Shown here in pieces: positions 34,869-43,613 of a stretch of 64,000 bases of DNA. Position 1 is the stretch's first letter, and each line of letters opens with the position of its first letter. The DNA is from Paenibacillus riograndensis SBR5 (GTDB taxonomy: Bacteria > Bacillota > Bacilli > Paenibacillales > Paenibacillaceae). The notes beneath the pieces are model-generated. The model saw nothing but the letters and a program-made list of their open reading frames with translations, did no database searches and was not told where the DNA came from. Both the position numbers and the translations under genes were made by a program. The stretch lies in the NCBI RefSeq assembly GCF_000981585.1, contig NZ_LN831776.1, positions 2,433,001-2,497,000 on the forward strand, given 5' to 3'.

Positions 34869-36554
34869 TTAGATCTTCAGCACGCCGCCCTTGCTGGCAT
34901 TGGTTACCAGCTTGGAGTAGCGGGCCAGATAGCCGGTCTTCACCTTTGGCTCGAAGCCCTTCCAGCCGGCGCGGCGGACCGCCAGCACTTCCTCGTCAAC
35001 CAGCAGCTCGATCTTGCGGTTGTTGAGGTCCAGCTCGATGATGTCGCCGTTCTCGACAAAGGCGATTGGGCCGCCTTCGGCAGCTTCCGGCGAGATATGG
35101 CCGATGCTGATGCCGCGCGATGCGCCCGAGAAGCGGCCGTCGGTGATCAGACCTACCTTGGCGCCAAGACCCATGCCGACGATCTGCGAGGTTGGAGCGA
35201 GCATTTCCGGCATGCCCGGTCCGCCCTTCGGACCTTCATAACGGATAACCACTACATGGCCTTCTTTAACTTTGCCATTGGCAATCCCTTCCAGCGCTTC
35301 CTCCTGGGAATCGAAGCAGATGGCTGGTCCTTTGTGGTAGCCGCCAACGGAAGCATCCACCGCACCGACCTTGATGATGGAGCCCTCAGGTGCAAGGTTG
35401 CCGTAGAGGACAGAGAGTCCGCCCACTTCGGAATACGGGTTGTCCAGGCGGTGAATAACCGTAGTGTCCAGGATTTCATGTCCGGTGACATTTTCGGCCA
35501 GCGTTTTGCCGGTAACGGTCATGCAATCCCCGAAGATTGCGCCCGGCTTCTTCAAAAGCTCATTCAGCACGGCACTCACGCCGCCCGCCCGGTCAACGTC
35601 TTCAATGAAGATGTCGGAGGCCGGAGCCAGCTTGGACAGGTAAGGCACGCGGTTAGCGACTTCGTTAATGCGTTCCAGCGGGTAATCAATTTCCGCTTCC
35701 TGAGCCAGCGCCAAGGTGTGCAGCACAGTATTGGTGGAGCCGCCCATAGCCATATCAAGTGCAAAGGCATTGTCGAGCGATTCCTTGGTTACGATATCAC
35801 GCGGCTTCAGATCCAGCTTGATCAGCTCCATGAGCTGGGTTGCCGATTTGCGGACGAATTCCTTGCGTTCTTCGGCTACAGCGAGAATGGTGCCGTTGCC
35901 CGGCAGCGCGAGGCCCAGTGCCTCGGCCAGACAGTTCATGGAGTTCGCAGTGAACATCCCGGAACAGGAGCCGCAGGTTGGACAGCCGTATTGTTCGAGT
36001 TCAAGCAGCTCATCATCATTGATTTTACCGACCTGGTGTGCGCCTACGCCTTCGAATACGGAAGTCAGGGAGAGCTTTTTCCCCTTGCTGTCCACACCGG
36101 CTTTCATAGGACCACCGCTGACAAAAATCGTCGGGATATTGACGCGCAGGGCGCCCATCATCATGCCCGGGGTGATTTTATCACAGTTGGGAATGCAGAC
36201 CATGCCGTCGAACCAATGGGCGGAAACAACAGTTTCCAGGGAATCGGCAATGATCTCGCGGCTTGGCAGGGAGTAACGCATCCCTATATGTCCCATGGCG
36301 ATCCCGTCATCGACGCCGATGGTATTGAATTCAAAAGGAACGCCGCCGGCTTCGCGGATCGCTTCCTTGACGATTTTGCCGAATTCCTGCAAATGCACGT
36401 GGCCAGGCACGATGTCGATATAGGAATTGCAGACCGCGATGAACGGCTTGCCGAAATCCTCCTCTTTTACACCTGCTGCCCGCAAAAGACTGCGGTGCGG
36501 AGCACGGTCGAAGCCTTTTTTGATCATGTCTGAACGCATTTTCTTGACTGCCAT
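34869..36554 (-). CDS. ilvD: Dihydroxy-acid dehydratase
   Basis: A 561-residue enzyme of branched-chain amino acid synthesis. It converts 2,3-dihydroxy-isovalerate and the isoleucine analogue to the 2-oxo acids. Iron-sulfur cluster cysteines are visible in [15 protein letters not shown] and [38 protein letters not shown] is the other family signature. The length is normal. The ATG at 36554 follows AGGAGG. It is a single-gene unit with its own terminator. No T-box leader was seen in the 300 bases upstream. Confidence 0.97.
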   Translation of the reverse strand: MAVKKMRSDMIKKGFDRAPHRSLLRAAGVKEEDFGKPFIAVCNSYIDIVPGHVHLQEFGKIVKEAIREAGGVPFEFNTIGVDDGIAMGHIGMRYSLPSREIIADSLETVVSAHWFDGMVCIPNCDKITPGMMMGALRVNIPTIFVSGGPMKAGVDSKGKKLSLTSVFEGVGAHQVGKINDDELLELEQYGCPTCGSCSGMFTANSMNCLAEALGLALPGNGTILAVAEERKEFVRKSATQLMELIKLDLKPRDIVTKESLDNAFALDMAMGGSTNTVLHTLALAQEAEIDYPLERINEVANRVPYLSKLAPASDIFIEDVDRAGGVSAVLNELLKKPGAIFGDCMTVTGKTLAENVTGHEILDTTVIHRLDNPYSEVGGLSVLYGNLAPEGSIIKVGAVDASVGGYHKGPAICFDSQEEALEGIANGKVKEGHVVVIRYEGPKGGPGMPEMLAPTSQIVGMGLGAKVGLITDGRFSGASRGISIGHISPEAAEGGPIAFVENGDIIELDLNNRKIELLVDEEVLAVRRAGWKGFEPKVKTGYLARYSKLVTNASKGGVLKI

Positions 36555-36813
36555 GATGACATTCCCCTCCTAATTAAATATGAACCGGATATAGTGCCGC
36601 ATTAACGCAATGCAATCCCAAAATCTGCGTATCTGCGGATTATAGAAAGAACGGGGTCCAGCTTCCTGCAGAAAAATAGAAGAGGGCGAAGCCGTTTCTA
36701 TAAAATATAAGCGGATATAATACGAACGTTATTAGAGAGTCTATCACAAAAAGCCGCTTTTTTCTACCGGACAATGTGAAGTTTGTCATTAGAAGATTCC
36801 CTTGCCGGACGCG

Positions 36814-36841
36814 GAAAAAGCCCATCCCGGAGGGGATAGGC
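36814..36841 (-). terminator. Terminator of the acyltransferase gene
   Basis: A GCCTATCCC / GGGATGGGC stem is read on the reverse strand and followed by CTTTTTCC. It lies 16 bases after the acyltransferase stop. Confidence 0.75.
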
Positions 36842-36856
36842 TGATTTGGAATTATG

Positions 36857-37897
36857 TTACAGGGAACGGCGCAGGGCAGCACGCTGCAGGGAAATCATCC
36901 AGTCCACAGAAGGCTCGACCAGGGGATGCAGCAGTCGTTTGACTGCGGGCTGGGCCAGCAGTATTGTACAAGCAACAGCGCACAACAACACAAGTGCTGC
37001 TCCGGCGGCATTGCCAAGATAAGCGTACATTCCCGACACGGCAGCGAGGCGGACCACAAAGCCATGCAGCAGGAAAACATAGAGGGTGCGGCGGCCCCAA
37101 TCGGTCATCCGGCTCAGCCGGTGAGGCACCCATCCCAGAAAAGCGAGCGAAGCGGCCAGCTGCAGCCCGTACATTCCCAGCCGGTACACACCCGCATACC
37201 ATTCAGGCGCGTCAAGCTGCATGTAGGTCATGCTGCCGTACAGCCAGCCCGGCGGAAGCTCCGAACCGAACGTGCCCAGCAGGAGGAGCAGCAGTACCGA
37301 TGCGGCGGCGGCAGCGATTTTGACATATCTATTGTAGAACCGGACAAAAGCCTCAAAGGAGAAGTGGTAGCCGATCACGAAAAACGGCAGATAAACAAAG
37401 GTACGGCTGATGCTGAACCAGATACCGTCAAGCTGCAAATAACCAACAGCAATACCGGCTGAAACGGAGAAAATAATTTGTGCCGCCCTGCTCCATCTGC
37501 CCATGCCGAGCATCAAGAGGCGCCAGCAGGCATGACTGGCCAGGAACCACAGCAGCAGATAAGGCGCGAAAAAGGAATGATGGATATTGGCTGCATGGAA
37601 AACAGATACGTCCAGCACGGAGTACAGAGTCTGAAAAATGAGGTATTGGAGTCCGATTTGCAGCAGCACCTTGCGCCCGGCGGCTCCGGTGAGGCTTTTT
37701 CCGGCAAAATAGCCTGTAACAAGCACGAACAGCGGCATATGGAAACTGAAAATCCACAAGTACAGGCTGTGCATTCCGCTCAAGGACTGAATCAGAGGTT
37801 CAATGGCATTGCCGGCAAAAACGGTGACTATAAGCATGAAGCGCAGGTTAAGAAAAAAAGTTTCTCCGCGTGCTGTTAGTGAGCTGTTAGCTGCCAT
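36857..37897 (-). CDS. Acyltransferase-3 family membrane protein
   Basis: About 346 residues with roughly ten predicted membrane helices, in the style of OatA/NodX-type acyltransferases. Landmarks are LRFMLIVTVFAGNAIEPL in helix 1, LWIFSFHMPLFVLVTGYFAG with the conserved His in helix 2, and VFLLHGFVVRLA near the C-terminus. The frame is open to 37930, but GGAGG before ATG 37897 (MAANSSLTARGETFF) gives the start. Such proteins usually O-acetylate a cell-surface glycan; the acceptor is unknown. Confidence 0.82.
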   Translation of the reverse strand: MAANSSLTARGETFFLNLRFMLIVTVFAGNAIEPLIQSLSGMHSLYLWIFSFHMPLFVLVTGYFAGKSLTGAAGRKVLLQIGLQYLIFQTLYSVLDVSVFHAANIHHSFFAPYLLLWFLASHACWRLLMLGMGRWSRAAQIIFSVSAGIAVGYLQLDGIWFSISRTFVYLPFFVIGYHFSFEAFVRFYNRYVKIAAAAASVLLLLLLGTFGSELPPGWLYGSMTYMQLDAPEWYAGVYRLGMYGLQLAASLAFLGWVPHRLSRMTDWGRRTLYVFLLHGFVVRLAAVSGMYAYLGNAAGAALVLLCAVACTILLAQPAVKRLLHPLVEPSVDWMISLQRAALRRSL

Positions 37898-38102
37898 GAT
37901 TTTACCTCCAATTAGGCTTGCGCTAAGCAAATTACTTTAATTTTAAAATACTGGATTTCCGGAAAAACAATTGTGAATTACATCACAAATAACGGTTTGG
38001 TAAGCGCTGTCATAGCGGATAATTGTGGCGATGTGTTGAAGGTTGTTTGAATGCATTGATTCCTCTATAATTTTCTGTATGCAGTCATCGGGAGTGAGCA
38101 TT

Positions 38103-38843
38103 ATGGGGAAAAAATTAACGAAGCGCCGTGTCCTACTGGGTATTTTTTCCATTCTGATTGCGGCAGGTTTTTTTCTATGGAGATATTTAACACCTTATGC
38201 GCCGGAGGAAAGGGCTGAAAGTGCGCTGGTCTCCGCAGGTGGCGTCCGGGTGGAACAAAATGATAACTGGATTTCATTTGAGCCTTCGGTCACTCTTGGA
38301 GCGGCCGTGATTTTTTACCCGGGGGCGCTGGTTGCGGCGGAGGCTTATGCTCCTCTGGCCAAAAAAATCGCCGCTGCCGGACACCCGTTCTATATCGCCA
38401 AAATGCCGCTGAACCTCGCGTTGATCAAAAGCGATGCGGCCGGAGAGATTATCCGCGTGCATCCAAAGCTGTCTTTTGTGCTGGGCGGCCATTCGCTGGG
38501 CGGTGTCATGGCTTCGCGTTATGCGGCGGAGCATGCGGACCAGTTGAAGGGGGTATATTTTCTGGCCTCCTACCCGGATGAGAAGGGTAGTCTGAAGGAT
38601 ACTACGCTGTCAGTTCTGTCCATACTGGGTACGGAGGATCGGGTGGTTGACCAGAAAAAGTATAATGAAGGCCGTTCCTATCTGCCCGGCAACACGATAT
38701 ATTATTCGGTCAAAGGCGGAAATCATGCCCAGTACGGAAGTTACGGCGAGCAGAAGGGCGACGGGAAAGCCGCGGTTTCCGAGGAAGAGCAGCAGACCCT
38801 AACCACGCGGGCGATGCTGGATTGGATGGGCAATCTGCGTTAA
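38103..38843 (+). CDS. Membrane-anchored alpha/beta hydrolase
   Basis: About 246 residues. It has an N-terminal membrane segment (RRVLLGIFSILIAAGFFLW) and then an alpha/beta hydrolase domain. The nucleophile elbow is GGHSLGGVMA, the acid Asp probably lies in LGTEDRVVD, and His is in KGGNHAQYGSYG. The frame opens at 38043, but the weak GGGAG before ATG 38103 and the signal-anchor make 38103 the likely start. The active site should face the outside. The substrate is unknown. The HAD gene follows 31 bases later. Confidence 0.83.
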   Translation: MGKKLTKRRVLLGIFSILIAAGFFLWRYLTPYAPEERAESALVSAGGVRVEQNDNWISFEPSVTLGAAVIFYPGALVAAEAYAPLAKKIAAAGHPFYIAKMPLNLALIKSDAAGEIIRVHPKLSFVLGGHSLGGVMASRYAAEHADQLKGVYFLASYPDEKGSLKDTTLSVLSILGTEDRVVDQKKYNEGRSYLPGNTIYYSVKGGNHAQYGSYGEQKGDGKAAVSEEEQQTLTTRAMLDWMGNLR

Positions 38844-38874
38844 GCTGCCCTGTAATTAGGAGAGGAGCTGAAGA

Positions 38875-39648
38875 ATGGCTGTACTGCATGTAAATGATCT
38901 GGCCATACCCTGCAAGGGCATATTGTTCGACAAGGACGGCACCTTGCTCGATCTGCTCGCGACCTGGGGAACCTGGGCTGATCTGATGCTGAAGGGGCTG
39001 GAGAACCAGTTGGCGTTAATCGGAAAAGACAACTCTGGCCCCGGCCCGGGCCTCGCCAGGGTGCTTGGCACGGTGCATGACGACGCCGGGCGGGTGATCG
39101 GCTATGACCCTGCCGGTCCGCTGTCCATGGCTACCGCAGAGGAGACAAATGGCATCCTGGCCTGGCAGCTGTATACGGCGGGAGTCCCCTGGAACGAGGC
39201 GATTGCCCGGGTGACGGCCATCGGCAAGGAAGCGCTGAATGAGCTGCGCCGTCTCCGGGCGGCACATCCTTTGCCGGAGCTGCTGCCGTTTCTCCGGCAG
39301 TGTGCCGCAGCTTCATTGAAGCTTGGCGTTGTTACTTCCGATGGGGCTGTGACCACCGGCGAGCAGCTGGAATGGATGGGGATTACCGGTTATTTTGACA
39401 CGGTAGTTACAAGAGAACGCGTCACGCACGGCAAGCCTGCACCTGAAATGGCGGAGACCGCCTGCCGGGAGCTGGGCCTTGACCCGGAGGAGGCAGTGAT
39501 TATCGGCGATAGTAATGCCGATATGCAGCTGGGCAAAGGCGCAGGCCTGCGCCTGTCCATTGGCATATCACCCGCCGGGAGCGCCGCTCACCTGCTGGAG
39601 GCGGATACTGTCATTTCCGGCTATCATCAGCTTCGTCTCACAATCTGA
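38875..39648 (+). CDS. HAD-family hydrolase (phosphatase)
   Basis: A 257-residue HAD superfamily phosphatase. Motif I is ILFDKDGTLLD, motif II is LGVVTSDGA, the Lys is in THGKPAPEMAE, and motif IV is IIGDSNADMQLG. A helical cap with WQLYTAGVPWNEAIAR lies between I and II, as in phosphoglycolate-phosphatase-like enzymes. A GGAGAGGAG site precedes the ATG. The substrate cannot be told. It is followed within 35 bases by a sirtuin gene. Confidence 0.9.
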   Translation: MAVLHVNDLAIPCKGILFDKDGTLLDLLATWGTWADLMLKGLENQLALIGKDNSGPGPGLARVLGTVHDDAGRVIGYDPAGPLSMATAEETNGILAWQLYTAGVPWNEAIARVTAIGKEALNELRRLRAAHPLPELLPFLRQCAAASLKLGVVTSDGAVTTGEQLEWMGITGYFDTVVTRERVTHGKPAPEMAETACRELGLDPEEAVIIGDSNADMQLGKGAGLRLSIGISPAGSAAHLLEADTVISGYHQLRLTI

Positions 39649-39680
39649 ATATGAACTATAGAAAGGATGCGTGCAGGCTT

Positions 39681-40418
39681 ATGGACCCATTGCAGACACT
39701 GGTTTCCTGGATTAAGGACAGCGGGAGTATAGTTTTTTTTGGAGGGGCCGGAACATCCACCGAAAGCGGAATACCGGATTTCCGCTCGGCGGCAGGGCTG
39801 TATCAGACACAGCACAATTCTCCTTATCCGCCTGAGGTAATGCTGAGCCGCAGCTTTTTTATGTCCTCACCGGACATTTTTTTTGACTTTTACCGCAGCA
39901 AAATGATTCACCCGGAAGCGAAGCCGAACGGGGCGCATCAGCTTCTTGCCCAGCTGGAGCGTGACGGCAAGCTCAAAGCGGTCATTACGCAAAACATCGA
40001 CGGCCTGCATCAGCTCGCCGGAAGCCGCCGCGTGCTGGAGCTGCATGGCTCCATTCACCGCAACCACTGCATGGATTGCTCGCGTTATTATGGGCTGGAC
40101 CAGGTGCTTGCCTCCGAGGCCGGAGTTCCGCGCTGCCCGGAATGCGGGGGGATAATCAAGCCGGATGTGGTGCTCTATGAAGAGGAGCTGGATCATGATG
40201 TCCTTGTTGAATCGGTCGCGGCCATTGCAGCCGCAGATCTGCTCATTATCGGCGGGACTTCGCTTACGGTGCAGCCAGCCGCCAGCCTGATTACTTATTT
40301 CCGGGGCCGGCATACCGTGCTGCTGAACGGGGATCCGACTCCGTATGATCATCAGGCCGATCTGATTATTACGGACCGGATCGGCGCTGTGATGGGGAAG
40401 ATTCAGGAACTGCTGTAA
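39681..40418 (+). CDS. NAD-dependent protein deacylase (sirtuin)
   Basis: About 245 residues with the sirtuin signatures GGAGTSTESGIPDFRS, TQNIDGLHQLAG and the catalytic His in LELHGSIHRNHC. Zinc ligands are in CMDC and CPEC. Near the end are GGTSLTVQPAASLI and LLNGDPTPYDHQADLII. The ATG at 39651 has no ribosome site, so ATG 39681 (MDPLQTLVSWIKDSG) is preferred. It removes acyl groups from lysines using NAD and acts in the cytoplasm. It may be co-transcribed with the HAD and hydrolase genes. Confidence 0.93.
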   Translation: MDPLQTLVSWIKDSGSIVFFGGAGTSTESGIPDFRSAAGLYQTQHNSPYPPEVMLSRSFFMSSPDIFFDFYRSKMIHPEAKPNGAHQLLAQLERDGKLKAVITQNIDGLHQLAGSRRVLELHGSIHRNHCMDCSRYYGLDQVLASEAGVPRCPECGGIIKPDVVLYEEELDHDVLVESVAAIAAADLLIIGGTSLTVQPAASLITYFRGRHTVLLNGDPTPYDHQADLIITDRIGAVMGKIQELL

Positions 40419-40481
40419 GACGGCCGGCAGCCCTGCCGGGAAGCAGAAAGAAAATATATTTTATAGCCAGCCTGCTTCTCA

Positions 40482-40699
40482 CTATATAAGTTGAACTTAA
40501 AAAATTCATAAAAAGGGTAGAAGTGCGGAGGGGAAGTTTGGAACTGGAAGAGCGAATGCGTCCGCCTTTGTCACCGGATTTCAACCGCTAAAGGTGGTTC
40601 AATTAAGAAATTCTTACGACAACAGCGGCTGGAAGTCCAAACATTCCTCGTAGTTACGACCATACCCCACAATGTTAAACTATAGTTCAACTTATAGAG
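40482..40699. repeat. TIR-bearing palindromic element, copy 2
   Basis: Terminal inverted repeats of 16 bases, CTATATAAGTTGAACT (40482-40497) and AGTTCAACTTATAGAG (40684-40699), match in 15 of 16 positions. Inside are the blocks shared with 2681-2881: GGAGGGGAAGTTTGGAACTG, GCGTCCGCCTTTGT, ACAACAGCGGC and GGAAGTCCAAACATTCC. The hairpin loop sequences of the two copies differ. There is no open frame, so it is a likely MITE-type element. Confidence 0.75.
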
Positions 40700-40770
40700 A
40701 TTACATTTACCTTCAGCGGTTTAAAATAGGGTATTGCATCTATCAGCGAAACGAGAGGCAGGGATGAAGA

Positions 40771-41772
40771 ATGGTATATGTGGCTAACGATGAACGGTAT
40801 GAAAGGATGCGTTACAACCGCACGGGCAGATCCGGCCTAAAGCTTCCGGCAATTTCACTGGGACTCTGGCATAATTTTGGCGGCATCAATACCTATGAAA
40901 ATGGCCGGGAGATGATTACCCGCTCGTTCGATCTTGGAATCACCCATTTTGATCTAGCCAATAACTACGGACCGCCCGCGGGGTCGGCGGAGGAAATGTT
41001 CGGCAAGGTGCTTGCCCGCGACCTGGCTCCCTACCGTGATGAGCTGGTTGTTTCAACCAAGGCAGGGTATTATATGTGGCCCGGCCCCTATGGGGACTGG
41101 GGTTCACGTAAATATATGCTGGCGAGCCTCGATCAGAGCCTGAAGCGGCTGGGGCTGGATTATGTGGATATTTTTTATTCGCACCGGCCTGACCCGGAGA
41201 CGCCGCTGGAAGAAACGATGGGCGCTCTGGATACTGCGGTCCGTTCCGGCAAGGCGCTGTATGTCGGGCTGTCCAACTATACGGCGGAGCAGACCGCCGA
41301 GGCTGTCCGTATTCTTACCAGCCTCGGCACGCCGCTGCTGATTCATCAGCCCCGGTACTCCATGCTGGACCGCTGGATTGAAGGCGGGCTGCAGGATGTG
41401 CTGGAGGAGCATGGCATCGGCAGCATCGCCTTCACCCCGCTGGCGCAGGGCCTGCTGACCAGCAAATATCTCAACGGGATTCCGGAGGATTCCCGGGCGG
41501 CAGGGCCGTCCGCTTCTCTGAACGAAAGCCGGATTACCCCCGAGGTGCTGCGCAAAATTCACGCGCTCAACCAGCTTGCCGTCTCGCGCGGCCTCTCCCT
41601 GGCGCAGTTCGCGCTGCTCTGGACCCTGCGCGGCGGCCGGGTTACCTCTGCGCTGATCGGCGCGAGCCGCGTCAGCCAGATTGAAGAGAATATCGCCGCA
41701 TTATCCCACGGCGAGTTCTCGCAGGAGGAACTGGACCGGATCGAAACGATTCTGAAGACGGACAGCGAGTAG
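40771..41772 (+). CDS. Aldo/keto reductase (YghZ-like)
   Basis: A 333-residue AKR with a TIM-barrel order of motifs. It has the catalytic Tyr in FDLANNYGPPAGSAE, Lys in LVVSTKAGYYMWPGPYGD, His in DIFYSHRPDPETPLEETM, and the NADPH-binding ALIGASRVSQIEENI. The MWPGPYGDWGSRKYML segment is typical of the YghZ/L-glyceraldehyde-3-phosphate reductase group (AKR14). The start could be the given ATG-like codon at 40771 or the internal MRYNRTGRSGL. It is a single gene with a terminator behind it. Confidence 0.93.
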   Translation: MVYVANDERYERMRYNRTGRSGLKLPAISLGLWHNFGGINTYENGREMITRSFDLGITHFDLANNYGPPAGSAEEMFGKVLARDLAPYRDELVVSTKAGYYMWPGPYGDWGSRKYMLASLDQSLKRLGLDYVDIFYSHRPDPETPLEETMGALDTAVRSGKALYVGLSNYTAEQTAEAVRILTSLGTPLLIHQPRYSMLDRWIEGGLQDVLEEHGIGSIAFTPLAQGLLTSKYLNGIPEDSRAAGPSASLNESRITPEVLRKIHALNQLAVSRGLSLAQFALLWTLRGGRVTSALIGASRVSQIEENIAALSHGEFSQEELDRIETILKTDSE

Positions 41773-41811
41773 TCAGAATAAGCTGCCCGGTATAACAACA
41801 TCATCACACCT

Positions 41812-41850
41812 GAAAAGCCCGCTTCCTGCCGATCCGGAAACGGGCTTTTC
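41812..41850 (+). terminator. Rho-independent terminator after the aldo/keto reductase
   Basis: A GAAAAGCCCG / CGGGCTTTTC outer stem (41812-41821, 41841-41850) has an inner TTCC/GGAA pair. It is likely active in both directions. Confidence 0.8.
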
Positions 41851-41930
41851 GTGCAGACTGGGGATTGTCCGGCCGGTGACCGGTCATGCGAAGGATTTGC
41901 ATGAGCTGCTTGTATTGCTAACGCAAGCAT

Positions 41931-42323
41931 CACTAATTCGCCCATAAACGTCCGGAAGTGATGAAACTGCTTAAATTAAGTGGACAAAATCCCACTAAAC
42001 CCTGTTCCCGCCAGATTTCCGGTAAATTAGTTTTACTTTTTCCACTTAGCACTCCTGGTGTAACTATCTGCTGCGGCACTCTTAGTGGAAAAAGGTACCG
42101 CTAATCCGGCACGACTGTCCGCTGGGACACTTTAAGTGGAAAAAGTATCACTAATCCGGCATACCAGTCTCCTTGGGCAACGTTTAGTTGGAAAAAGTAC
42201 CACTAATTCGCCCATAAACGTCCGGATGTGATGAAACTGCTTAAATTAAGTGGACAAAATCCCACTAAACCCTGTTCCCGCCAGATTTCCGGCAAATTAG
42301 TTTTACTTTTTCCACTTAGCACC
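41931..42323. repeat. 123-bp direct repeat pair with palindromic half-sites between
   Basis: 41931-42053 and 42201-42323 are identical except for two bases noticed, offset by exactly 270. Each contains ATTAAGTGGACAAAATCCCA and TTAGTTTTACTTTTTCCACT. The 147 bases between hold three more half-sites (AGTGGAAAAAGGTACCGCTA, AAGTGGAAAAAGTATCACTA, AGTTGGAAAAAGTACCACTA). It is non-coding and looks like a recent tandem duplication inside a repeat cluster. Confidence 0.8.
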
Positions 42324-42462
42324 CTCCCGCAAGTGGTGTTTCAAGCGGGAGCAATCTGAGCAAAAAGGCGTAAGTACAAATTTACTTAGCGTTCAGCCAA
42401 TGTTGGCGATTATGAACAGGATGGACTGGATCAAGGGTGGGCTGGCAGAAACTCCACGAGCC

Positions 42463-42512
42463 CCGGCCGTCCGCGAGCTCCGGCCGTCCGCGAGCCCCGG
42501 CCGTCCCCCAAG
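42463..42512. repeat. Short GC-rich tandem repeat
   Basis: Three near-identical copies of a CCCCGGCCGTCCGCGAG-type unit of 16-17 bases lie just downstream of the reverse-strand AraC stop. No function is visible. Confidence 0.6.
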
Positions 42513-42520
42513 GCCGTCAT

Positions 42521-43378
42521 CTACTTCTCCCCATGCCTTGCCGTAGCAATGCGGTAAGCGGTGGGGGACTGCGCGCAGAAGCGCTTGAACTGGCGGGAGA
42601 AGTACAGGGCATCCGTCAGGCCGACCGAGGCCGCAACCTGCTCGACGGACAGCTCCGGGCGCTCCCGCAGCAGCAGCCGCGATTTCTCGATGCGCAGCTT
42701 CAGCAGGTAAGTCACGGGCGACAGGCCCGTTTCCTGCTTGAAGATGCGTGACAGATAAGCGCGGTTGTAGCCAAGGCTGGCGCACATCTGCTCGATGGAG
42801 ACAGGATGGGCGTACTGGGCCGCCATGTAGTGGATCATTTGCTTCACGGTGCGCTTAACCTGCGATTCCGCGCCGGGCAGCCGGGAAGAGGCGAGAAGCA
42901 GATCGGCTGCTTCGCCGACGAGCAGATAGAGATAGCCCAGCGAGGTGAGATGGGCGCTCTCTTTGCCCGTATAGAAGGCACGCATCATCCCGGCCAGGGC
43001 GCCGGGGAAGACACTGCCTTCGGCGGTGGACAGGACCGGCTTCTGCGGAGTGAAGCCGGTCTGCAGCACGAGCGCGTCCGCGTCCGTGCCGGTGAAGGCC
43101 GCCCAGCGGTAGCGCCAGGGCTGATCCTCATCTGAGACATAGCTGACGAGCTGTCCGGGATGAATCAGGAAGCAGTCACCCGGCCCAAGCTCATACTTCC
43201 GCTCTTCGGTGCGGAAGGTTCCGAAGCCGGATTCAATGAAATGCATGAGGTAGTAATCATAGATTTTGGGACCGGCCTGATGCAGAGGCAGAGTCTGGCT
43301 CTCGCCGGCAAAAAGCACATGCAAATGCTGCCGGTCATAAACCACGGGATTTGATCCTACGGAATAAGTATGTTCCAC
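42521..43378 (-). CDS. AraC-family transcriptional regulator
   Basis: A 285-residue regulator with an N-terminal cupin-like sensing domain (RKYELGPGDCFLIHPGQLVSY) and a C-terminal double HTH (MCASLGYNRAYLSRIFKQETG, then VAASVGLTDALYFSRQFKRF). The start is GTG 43378 (MEHTYSVGSNP), with GGCGG upstream. It is divergent from galK across 235 bases. It may respond to galactose or an alpha-galactoside and control the gal operon (inference from position). No alpha-galactosidase is adjacent, which weakens that link. Confidence 0.92.
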   Translation of the reverse strand: MEHTYSVGSNPVVYDRQHLHVLFAGESQTLPLHQAGPKIYDYYLMHFIESGFGTFRTEERKYELGPGDCFLIHPGQLVSYVSDEDQPWRYRWAAFTGTDADALVLQTGFTPQKPVLSTAEGSVFPGALAGMMRAFYTGKESAHLTSLGYLYLLVGEAADLLLASSRLPGAESQVKRTVKQMIHYMAAQYAHPVSIEQMCASLGYNRAYLSRIFKQETGLSPVTYLLKLRIEKSRLLLRERPELSVEQVAASVGLTDALYFSRQFKRFCAQSPTAYRIATARHGEK

Positions 43379-43513
43379 GCTGGAACCGCCTTTCTTGAGT
43401 TAACGCTGCCATAACCGTGCAGACGGGTGAATAAGGTGAAGGAACTTCCTTTTGATTATATCGCCACTTTTTCGGAAAGTCACATTTGTCCATGCATTAC
43501 ACACATGATTGCA

Positions 43514-43543
43514 TTATCAGGGCAAGTCTGATTTTATTATAAT
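43514..43543 (+). promoter_or_regulatory. Candidate galK promoter
   Basis: TTATCA (43514-43519) and TATAAT (43538-43543) are separated by 18 bases. They lie 70 bases upstream of galK. The -35 match is modest. Confidence 0.4.
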
Positions 43544-43613
43544 GTAAGCATAAACGAAGCAATACGCTTTCCAAAGTTCTAGCGGGAAGCAGCGAAAGGA
43601 TGGAGTGGCATTA

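Noticed and set aside
35097..36533. 478-codon forward frame opposite ilvD
   Set aside because: ilvD is unmistakable on the reverse strand; the forward frame is a GC-skew artefact without motifs.
36555..36856. T-box or other leader riboswitch for ilvD
   Set aside because: No T-box core or comparable conserved motif was found. The spacer is short, AT-rich and only holds the terminator of the next gene.
43560..43580. cre site in front of galK on the reverse strand (TGGAAAGCGTATTG)
   Set aside because: The central CG is offset by one base from the consensus, so it is not a convincing CcpA site.
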